Assembly: GCA_023392975.1 (NCBI GenBank)
Contig: JAEWNA010000346.1
Location: 1 to 11,348 of the forward strand
DNA: 11,348 nt
DNA from: Pseudomonadota bacterium
Lineage (GTDB): Bacteria; Pseudomonadota; Gammaproteobacteria; Xanthomonadales; Xanthomonadaceae
Direction of reading: 5' to 3'
Shown: positions 6,124 to 11,348 of the stretch, piece by piece
Layout of the letters: each line of letters opens with the position of its first letter
Position numbering within the stretch: position 1 is the stretch's first letter
Position numbers and translations under genes: made by a program
Notes under the pieces: model-generated
What the model saw: only the letters and a program-made list of their open reading frames with translations
What the model was told of the DNA's origin: nothing
Databases searched by the model: none

Positions 6124-6759
6124 ATGATCCGCATTCGCCGCATCGCCGCCGTTCTCGCCGCCGTACTCGCATGCGTCCTGCCGCCGCTCGGCGCCGCGCA
6201 GGCCGCCACCAGCGCCACCGCCAATCTCGTCTCCCTCGACAAGTCGACCAAGACCGGCTGGATCGACGCCCGCATCGAGTTCTACCCGGCGCCAGACGCC
6301 AAGGGCAAGATCGGTGCGCCGCAGGTGTTTCCCGCGCAGCTGCTGTTCTCGCGGCCGGGCCAGTTCCGGCTGGTGATGCGGACCGGCGCCAAGAACGAGT
6401 ACCGTGCCGCCGCCACCGGCGGCGTGGTGAGCTGGATCGACTACGGCACCGGCATCGGCGGGCAGTCCAAGTACCAGGACCTCATGGACCCGTTCACCCG
6501 CTCGATGCTCGACATCACCGGCGCGATCACGCGCTTCACGCCGGCGAAGGAACAGACGCTCGACCCGAAGGGCGTGCTGCGCGGCGCCGCGATGAGCACC
6601 CGCGTCTACGGTTCGAGCATCGTCGCCTCGCATGCGTGGTTCTCCAACGACCGGCCGACCGGCTTCGACTTCACCCTGTCCGACCAGCGCCGCGTGGTCG
6701 TCTCCGTGCTGGCCTGGAAGCCGAACGTCACCGTCAAACCGGGCGATTTCTCGCTCTGA
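6124..6759 (+). CDS. Exported protein with weak LolA-like character
   Basis: The 211-aa protein has a clear Sec signal peptide (basic MIRIRR, hydrophobic core, cleavage probably after AQA near residue 27). The mature part has a pattern seen in LolA/DUF2092-type periplasmic proteins. The strand QLLFSRPGQFRLVMRT is followed by a Trp-centred strand (VVSWIDYG), then a P-F-T-R-S-M-L helix and a final strand pair ending VTVKPGDFSL. LolA-fold proteins carry lipoproteins or other lipids across the periplasm. A real LolA would be encoded elsewhere, and the resemblance is by eye only. GGAG (6114-6117) lies six bases before the ATG at 6124. It is probably co-transcribed with the preceding lipoprotein gene. 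No cysteine is seen in the mature part. Confidence 0.75.
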   Translation: MIRIRRIAAVLAAVLACVLPPLGAAQAATSATANLVSLDKSTKTGWIDARIEFYPAPDAKGKIGAPQVFPAQLLFSRPGQFRLVMRTGAKNEYRAAATGGVVSWIDYGTGIGGQSKYQDLMDPFTRSMLDITGAITRFTPAKEQTLDPKGVLRGAAMSTRVYGSSIVASHAWFSNDRPTGFDFTLSDQRRVVVSVLAWKPNVTVKPGDFSL

Positions 6760-6769
6760 CGCCGGGAGG

Positions 6770-6817
6770 CGCGGCCGGCGATGCTCACCCGGCCGCGGCG
6801 AACATCGCCGCGGTCGG
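6770..6817. terminator. GC hairpins at convergent gene ends (possible bidirectional terminator)
   Basis: Two overlapping hairpins can form. One has a perfect 9-bp stem, 6770-6778 with 6789-6797, around a 10-base loop containing the stop codon of the epimerase-like gene (6785-6787). The other has a 13-bp stem with one G-T pair, 6789-6801 with 6805-6817, around loop ACA. They share 6789-6797, so only one can form at a time. They sit where the plus-strand exported-protein unit meets the minus-strand antiporter operon. No T-run follows on either strand, so an intrinsic terminator is not proven. Confidence 0.35.
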
Positions 6818-7648
6818 CCGGAAAGGGCGCGGCGCGTAGCCGAAATCGCGCCGCGCGTCGGCGGCGTCGAACACCAGGTCGCTGCGCATGCGCCGCACCG
6901 CGGCTTCGTTGAAGCCGCGCGCGAATCCCGTGGCATGCGCCACCGCCAGCACGGCGTTGAACAGCGGCGATGGCAGTTCGTGAAGACGCGCCGGAGGGTC
7001 CAGCGCCGCGCAGATGCGCGCCACCATCTCGCGATACGGCAATGTCTCGCCGCCGGGCAGCGCGTACGTACGGCCTTGCGTGGCAGCGACACCGAGCGCA
7101 TCGAACGCCGCGCGTGCGAGATCGTCCGCATGCACCGGCTGACGCAGGCCGTTGGCTTGTCGCGGCAACGCGACGCGACCGAAGCGGCGTGCGATGGCGG
7201 CGATCCGCGTGAGGTTGCGGTCCGCGCCGCGGCCGTAGACCAGGGTCGGGCGCAGCACCGTCGCCGCGGCGCCGCGCGCTTCGGCCGCGTCGAAGACGAT
7301 GCGTTCGCCGGTGCGCAGGCGCTCGACCAGCGCACGCTCCTCCGCGTCGGCCGATCCGCGCTTGGCGTCGATGCTGGTCGAGCCGAAGGCGATCACCCGC
7401 GGCGTCTCCACCGCGGTCTTCGTGTACCAGTCGGCGAAGCGGTCGAGCGGACCGCAGCAGAAGATCGCGTCCACGCGGGCGGGCAGGCCGTCGTCGCCCG
7501 AGAGATCGCCGCGCCGCCACTGCAGACCGGGATGGTCGACCTGCGCGCTGCGCGACACCGCCAGCACGCGCCAGCCGTCGTCGCGCAGGAGGTCCAGCAG
7601 CGGCCGCCCGATCTGCCCGCTGGCGCCGAACACGAGCGCGCTGCGCAT
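6785..7648 (-). CDS. NAD(P)-dependent epimerase/dehydratase-like SDR protein
   Basis: The 287-aa protein has an N-terminal Rossmann fold with the dinucleotide motif FGASGQIG (7-14), an acidic-turn strand (RRGDLSG), and the extended-SDR blocks AFGSTSI (87-93), LRPTLVYGRG and PVHADDLARA. It is most like the NAD-dependent epimerase group that acts on nucleotide sugars or similar substrates. The YxxxK catalytic pair expected some way after the Ser/Thr motif is not visible (the region reads DAEERALVERL). It may therefore be an atypical, perhaps regulatory or NAD(P)-sensing, member. The ATG at 7648 lies three bases after the nhaD stop, with no Shine-Dalgarno, so it is the coupled last gene of the antiporter operon. 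Substrate unknown. Confidence 0.85.
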   Translation of the reverse strand: MRSALVFGASGQIGRPLLDLLRDDGWRVLAVSRSAQVDHPGLQWRRGDLSGDDGLPARVDAIFCCGPLDRFADWYTKTAVETPRVIAFGSTSIDAKRGSADAEERALVERLRTGERIVFDAAEARGAAATVLRPTLVYGRGADRNLTRIAAIARRFGRVALPRQANGLRQPVHADDLARAAFDALGVAATQGRTYALPGGETLPYREMVARICAALDPPARLHELPSPLFNAVLAVAHATGFARGFNEAAVRRMRSDLVFDAADARRDFGYAPRPFRPTAAMFAAAG

Positions 7649-7651
7649 GGC

Positions 7652-9067
7652 TCAGAAGTGGTGCGCGTTGATCGCGAAGTGCACGGCGATGCTGGCGGCG
7701 TAGCCCAGCGCCACCGCCCAGCTCCACTTCAGGTGGCTGAAGAAGGTGTACTGCCCGCGGGCCTGGCCCATCAGCGCCACGCCCGCGGCGGAACCGACCG
7801 ACAGCAGGCTGCCGCCGACGCCCGCGGTGAGCGTCACCAGCAGCCACTGCCCGGTGCTCATCTGCGGCTCCATCTGCAGCACCGCGACCATCATCGGGAT
7901 GTTGTCGAGCACCGAGGAGATCAGGCCGACGAGGATGTTCGCCTCGGTCGCGCCCAGTTCGCCGTAGAACAGCTGCGAGCCTAGCGCCAGCCAGCCGCAG
8001 TAGCCCAGCGCGCCGACGCACATGATCACGCCGAAGAAGAACAGCAGCGTGTCCCACTCGGCGCGCGCGACCTGTTCGTAGCTGTCGAACGCATCGACGT
8101 CGCCGGGCGCGCCCTGGCGCGCGAAGTCGGCCGATTCCTGCACGTGCGCGGTGCGCGACAGCCACCAGCCGTAGAGCTTGAGCAGCGCCAGGCCGGCCAT
8201 CATCCCGAGGAACGGCGGCAGGTGGAGGAACTGGTGGAACCCCACCGCGAGCGCGATGGTCAACGCGAACAGCGCGACGATCGCAAGCGCGCCGCGCTTG
8301 AGGGCGACGTCGTCGGTCGTCGCAGCCGGCGCGCCGCCGGGCAGCGCCGGCTGCATGCACAGCGCCGGCACCAGCCAGTTCACCAGCGACGGCACGAACA
8401 GCGCGAAGAACGTCCAGAAACCGACGATGCCGCGCTGCCACACCATCAGCGTGGTGATGTCGCCGAACGGGCTGAAGGCGCCGCCGGCGTTCGCCGCGAC
8501 CACGATGTTGACGCAGGCGATCGCGACGAATTTCGGGCTGTCGCGCCCCACCGCCAGCACCACCGCGCACATCACCAGCGCGGTGGTGAGGTTGTCGATC
8601 AGCGGCGACATCACGAAGGCGAGCGCGCCGGTCACCCAGAACAGCCGGCGATAGCCCCAGCCGCGACGCAGCAGGCGCACCCGCAGCGCCTCGAACAGGT
8701 GGCGCTCGCTCATCGCGTTGACGTAGGTCATCGCCGCGAGCAGGAACAGCAGCAGCTCGGCGTATTCGACGAGGTATTCGCGCACGGCGTCGTGGACCCG
8801 GCCCGATTGGTCCATCTGCGCGGACGCCACCGCCAGCACCGACCAGATGACCGCCGCGGCCATCATCACCGGCTGCGACTTGCGCAGGTGGGTGTATTCC
8901 TCGGCGATCACCAGCAGGTAGGCGCCGACGAAGATCGCGACCGCGGCGTAGCCGGCCCAGTGCGCGGTGAGGTCGATGCCGGCGACGCTGGCGAAGGCGC
9001 TCGTGGGCGCGAGCAGCGCGGCGAGCGCGCAGGCGGCCGCGGCGCGACGGCGCGACGACAGGCTCAT
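7652..9067 (-). CDS. nhaD: Na+/H+ antiporter NhaD
   Basis: NhaD exchanges Na+ (or Li+) for H+ across the inner membrane and belongs to the ion-transporter superfamily. The 471-aa product has many hydrophobic helices. It has the family's paired Asp-Asn sites, SPLIDNLTTALVM (DN at 158-159) and ISSVLDNIPMMVAVL (DN at 388-389), and NAGGAFSPFGDITTLMVW (193-210). The first ~27 residues look like a cleavable signal peptide ending SAFA, followed by SVAGIDLTAHW. The ATG at 9067 overlaps the nhaA stop by four bases (ATGA), the only start that both fits the family and couples translation. The open frame continues far upstream, but that part is a shadow of nhaA. It is the third gene of a four-gene operon. 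Confidence 0.95.
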   Translation of the reverse strand: MSLSSRRRAAAACALAALLAPTSAFASVAGIDLTAHWAGYAAVAIFVGAYLLVIAEEYTHLRKSQPVMMAAAVIWSVLAVASAQMDQSGRVHDAVREYLVEYAELLLFLLAAMTYVNAMSERHLFEALRVRLLRRGWGYRRLFWVTGALAFVMSPLIDNLTTALVMCAVVLAVGRDSPKFVAIACVNIVVAANAGGAFSPFGDITTLMVWQRGIVGFWTFFALFVPSLVNWLVPALCMQPALPGGAPAATTDDVALKRGALAIVALFALTIALAVGFHQFLHLPPFLGMMAGLALLKLYGWWLSRTAHVQESADFARQGAPGDVDAFDSYEQVARAEWDTLLFFFGVIMCVGALGYCGWLALGSQLFYGELGATEANILVGLISSVLDNIPMMVAVLQMEPQMSTGQWLLVTLTAGVGGSLLSVGSAAGVALMGQARGQYTFFSHLKWSWAVALGYAASIAVHFAINAHHF

Positions 9068-10308
9068 GCCGCGGCTGCCGGTCGCGGCGCCGGCAGCGCG
9101 AAGCGCAGCCAGACGTAGCCGGCGGTCGCCGCGATCAGCGACGCGCCAAGCACGCCGAGCACGCTCGCATGGGCCAGCGCCGGCGCGGTCTCGAACGCGA
9201 GCGAGGCGATGAACAGGCTCATCGTGAAGCCGATGCCGCAGAGCAGGCCGAGCCCGACCACCACGCGGAAGCTCATGCCTTCGCCGAAGCGCGACAATCC
9301 CGTGACATGCGCCAGCAGCGCGGCCGCGACGATGCCGACCGGCTTGCCGACCAGCAGCCCGAGCGCGATGCCCAGCGGCACCGGCGCCAGCGCGTCGGCC
9401 ACCGACAGGCCGCCCAGCGCCAGCCCCGCGTTGGCGAACGCGAACAGCGGCAGGATCGCGTAGGCCACCCACGGATGCAGGGCGTGCTCGAGGTGTTCCA
9501 GCGGCGAATGCTCGGTCTCGTCGTCGACCCCATCGTCCTTGCGCACGTGCGGAATCATCAGCCCGGTGACCACGCCTGCGAGCGTCGCGTGCACGCCGGA
9601 CTTCAGCACGCAGACCCACACGACGACGCCGAGCAGCAGGTAGGGCGTGAGCGCGCGCACGCCCATCCGGTTCAACACGAACATCGCCGCGATCGCCACG
9701 CCGGCGGCGGCCAGCGCGGCGCCGGAGAGGTCGCTGGTGTAGAACACCGCGATGATCACGATCGCGGCGAGGTCGTCGAGCACGGCGATGGTGGACAGCA
9801 GCAGTTTCATCGCGACCGGCGCACGCGTGCCGAGCAGCGAGAGGATGCCGAGCGCGAACGCGATGTCGGTGGCCGCGGGAATCGCCCAGCCGCGCATCGC
9901 CGAGGCGTCGCCGCGGTTGATCCAGGCGTAGAGGACCGCAGGCAGCGCCACGCCGGCGGCGGCACACAGCAGCGGCTGCAGCAGCTGGCCGAAGCTCGAC
10001 AACTGCCCGCTGAGCACCTCGCGCTTGATCTCCAGCGCCACCAGCAGGAAGAAGATCGCCATCAGGCCGTCGTTGATCCACAGCAGCAGCGGCTTGGCGA
10101 GGTTCAGCTGGCCGATGCGCACCTGCACCGGCAAGTCCCGGAAACCGTCGTAGACGCCGGACAGCGGCGAATTCGCCAGCAGCATCGCCAGCACCGCCGC
10201 GCCGATGAGGAGGATGCCGCCGGCGGCTTCGAGCCGGAAGAACTCCTGCAGCGCGCGTGCCGCACGCTCGGGCAGGACACGGACCAGACCGTTTTCGGAT
10301 GCCGTCAT
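9064..10308 (-). CDS. nhaA: Na+/H+ antiporter NhaA
   Basis: NhaA exports one Na+ for two H+ and is strongly pH-regulated in E. coli. The 414-aa protein has the expected ~12 helices. The catalytic and binding residues align with a +15 offset to E. coli: Asp148 in PAATDIAFALG (E. coli Asp133) and Asp178-Asp179 in STIAVLDDLAAI (Asp163-Asp164). Lys322 in LLVGKPVGI corresponds to the essential Lys300. The N-terminal FFRLEAAGGILL and the FGEGMSFRV / CGIGFTMSLFIA blocks are also typical. Its Shine-Dalgarno GAGGTGA (minus strand of 10316-10322) includes the stop codon of the upstream CaCA gene, seven bases before the ATG at 10308. Translation of the two is therefore tightly linked. It overlaps nhaD by four bases. 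Confidence 0.97.
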   Translation of the reverse strand: MTASENGLVRVLPERAARALQEFFRLEAAGGILLIGAAVLAMLLANSPLSGVYDGFRDLPVQVRIGQLNLAKPLLLWINDGLMAIFFLLVALEIKREVLSGQLSSFGQLLQPLLCAAAGVALPAVLYAWINRGDASAMRGWAIPAATDIAFALGILSLLGTRAPVAMKLLLSTIAVLDDLAAIVIIAVFYTSDLSGAALAAAGVAIAAMFVLNRMGVRALTPYLLLGVVVWVCVLKSGVHATLAGVVTGLMIPHVRKDDGVDDETEHSPLEHLEHALHPWVAYAILPLFAFANAGLALGGLSVADALAPVPLGIALGLLVGKPVGIVAAALLAHVTGLSRFGEGMSFRVVVGLGLLCGIGFTMSLFIASLAFETAPALAHASVLGVLGASLIAATAGYVWLRFALPAPRPAAAA

Positions 10309-10315
10309 GCGCCGC

Positions 10316-11266
10316 TCACCTCGACCACAGCAGTTCGAACGCCACCCAGGCGACGAAGGCCAGCAGCAGCACCCCGCCTTCGGCGCGGCTGATCTTCAGG
10401 TCCTTGCGCAGCATCGGGTACAGCAGCAGCGCGGCCGCGAGCGAGGCCGGCAGCTCGAAGCGCACGAACGAGCCCGGGATCGGCAAGTCGCGCACCGCCG
10501 CCATGCCGCCGACCACGATCAGCAGGTTGAACACGCTGGAACCGATGACGTGGCCGACGACGATGTCGCCCTGCCCGCGCCGCGCCGCGGACACCGCGGC
10601 CGCCGCTTCGGGCAGCGCGGTGGCGGTAGCGACCACGATCAGGCCGGTCATCAGCGGGGTCAGGCCCCACGCCAGGCCGACCACCGGCACGTGCTGCACA
10701 AGCAGCTTCGCGCCGAACCAGAGGAACACGCCGCCGAGCGCGAACCGCAGCAGGTTGCGGCCCAGCCCGATATCGGTGACGGCATACCCGGACAGGGTGG
10801 CCTGCAGCTCGGGCGACTCGCGGCGCTCGAACGCCAGCCCGATCGCGATGACGATCGCGAAGGCGACGACGAAGATCCCGCCCTCGACACGCGTGAGCAC
10901 GCCGTCGAATCCGAACGCGATCAGCGCGATCGTCGCGGCGATCAGGCAGGCCAGCAGCGGCGCCAGCGCGCGCCAGCGCACGGCCAGCGGCGCGGCGATC
11001 GCGGCCAGGCCGAGGGTCAGTCCGAAGTTGACGATGTTGCTGCCGATGGCGTTGCCGAGCGCGAGGCTCTGGCTGCCGACGAACAGCGCGCGGGCGTTGA
11101 CCGCGAGTTCCGGGATCGAGGTGCCGAACGCGACCAGCAGCAGCCCGGTGGCGAACGGCGAGAGCCCGAAGCGGCGCGACAGCCCCGAGGCGCCCTTGAG
11201 GATCGAATCGCCGCCCAGCGCCAGGAGCAGCAGCGCCAGCAGGCACCAGCCGATGGCTTGGAACAT
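10316..11266 (-). CDS. CaCA-family calcium/sodium antiporter (YrbG-like)
   Basis: The 316-aa membrane protein has ten hydrophobic helices in two inverted halves with the alpha repeats of cation/Ca2+ exchangers. Alpha-1 (46-80) is canonical: FGTSIPELAVNA with Glu53, then LGNAIGSNIVN. Alpha-2 (213-247) keeps Glu220 but reads ATALPEAAAAV and VGHVIGSSVFN, where GTSLPE and GNxxGSN are usual. The likely role is exchange of Ca2+ for Na+ or H+ across the inner membrane. The ATG at 11266 has GGAG (minus strand of 11274-11277) seven bases upstream. It is the first gene of the operon with nhaA, nhaD and the epimerase-like gene. The altered second repeat leaves ion preference open. Confidence 0.92.
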   Translation of the reverse strand: MFQAIGWCLLALLLLALGGDSILKGASGLSRRFGLSPFATGLLLVAFGTSIPELAVNARALFVGSQSLALGNAIGSNIVNFGLTLGLAAIAAPLAVRWRALAPLLACLIAATIALIAFGFDGVLTRVEGGIFVVAFAIVIAIGLAFERRESPELQATLSGYAVTDIGLGRNLLRFALGGVFLWFGAKLLVQHVPVVGLAWGLTPLMTGLIVVATATALPEAAAAVSAARRGQGDIVVGHVIGSSVFNLLIVVGGMAAVRDLPIPGSFVRFELPASLAAALLLYPMLRKDLKISRAEGGVLLLAFVAWVAFELLWSR

Positions 11267-11296
11267 CGCGGTTCTCCGGGAAGGATGGACCGCCCG

Positions 11297-11302
11297 ATTC
11301 TA
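11297..11302 (-). promoter_or_regulatory. Possible -10 box of the antiporter operon
   Basis: The minus strand reads TAGAAT, five of six matches to TATAAT, 30 bases before the ATG at 11266. It would give a leader of about 24 bases containing the GGAG at 11274-11277. No good -35 box is seen at 16-18 bases, so an activator or an alternative sigma factor may be involved. That is inference. Confidence 0.4.
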
Positions 11303-11348
11303 TGCCAGATGGCCGGTCGCGCCCATCGAACGCGGGTCAGCCGCAGCC

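Noticed and set aside
9068..10081. N-terminal extension of nhaD by 338 codons
   Set aside because: The extension is the nhaA gene read in another frame. The ATG at 9067 gives the normal NhaD length and an ATGA coupling with nhaA.
9169..10392. A 407-codon plus-strand frame rich in Gln, His and Arg opposite nhaA
   Set aside because: The same antisense effect, with no recognisable domain; NhaA on the minus strand has all its key residues.
1..11348. CRISPR arrays, tRNA or rRNA genes, integrases, transposases, toxin-antitoxin or defence genes
   Set aside because: None seen on either strand; all genes fit ordinary chromosomal housekeeping, transport or envelope roles.

Overview
The window looks like an ordinary chromosomal stretch from a high-GC gammaproteobacterium, most likely in the Xanthomonadaceae (Lysobacter / Luteimonas / Xanthomonas side). 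This is an inference from the GC-rich third codon positions, the short inverted repeats of the 'GGAGCGACGTGAGTCGCGAC' type that litter genomes of that family, and the character of the proteins. There is no phage, plasmid, insertion sequence, CRISPR, tRNA or rRNA signal. Coding density is very high, and no stretch over 300 bases lacks a gene.

Left part (1-1586), minus strand: a YggL-type ribosome-associated protein gene lies between two copies of a REP-like element. One copy appears to supply its Shine-Dalgarno and start codon, and the other its stop codon. Next comes a 32-bp-arm near-perfect palindrome. Then there is a two-gene unit read leftward: a small membrane-anchored J-domain protein followed by ribulose-phosphate 3-epimerase (rpe).

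Middle (1673-6759), plus strand: purC (de novo purine synthesis, GTG start) is followed with almost no spacing by four more genes. These are a hypothetical protein, a second hypothetical with a possible tubby/LURP-one-like beta fold, an Mpo1-like (DUF962) membrane protein and an EamA-family exporter. After a 114-base gap comes a pair of exported proteins: a cysteine-rich predicted lipoprotein and a signal-peptide-bearing protein with weak LolA-like character.

Right part (6785-11266), minus strand: a compact four-gene operon encodes a CaCA-family Na+/Ca2+ antiporter, NhaA, NhaD and an NAD-dependent epimerase-like protein. Its junctions are 7 nt, a 4-nt overlap and 3 nt. It converges on the exported-protein pair, with strong GC hairpins at the meeting point. 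Putting two unrelated Na+/H+ antiporters and a cation exchanger in one transcript makes this a dedicated sodium/calcium/pH homeostasis unit.

I did not find a clearly new biological system. The items most worth a second look are the REP-derived translation start of yggL, the stacked antiporter operon with an unusual second alpha-repeat in its CaCA member, and the unassigned lipoprotein / LolA-like pair.
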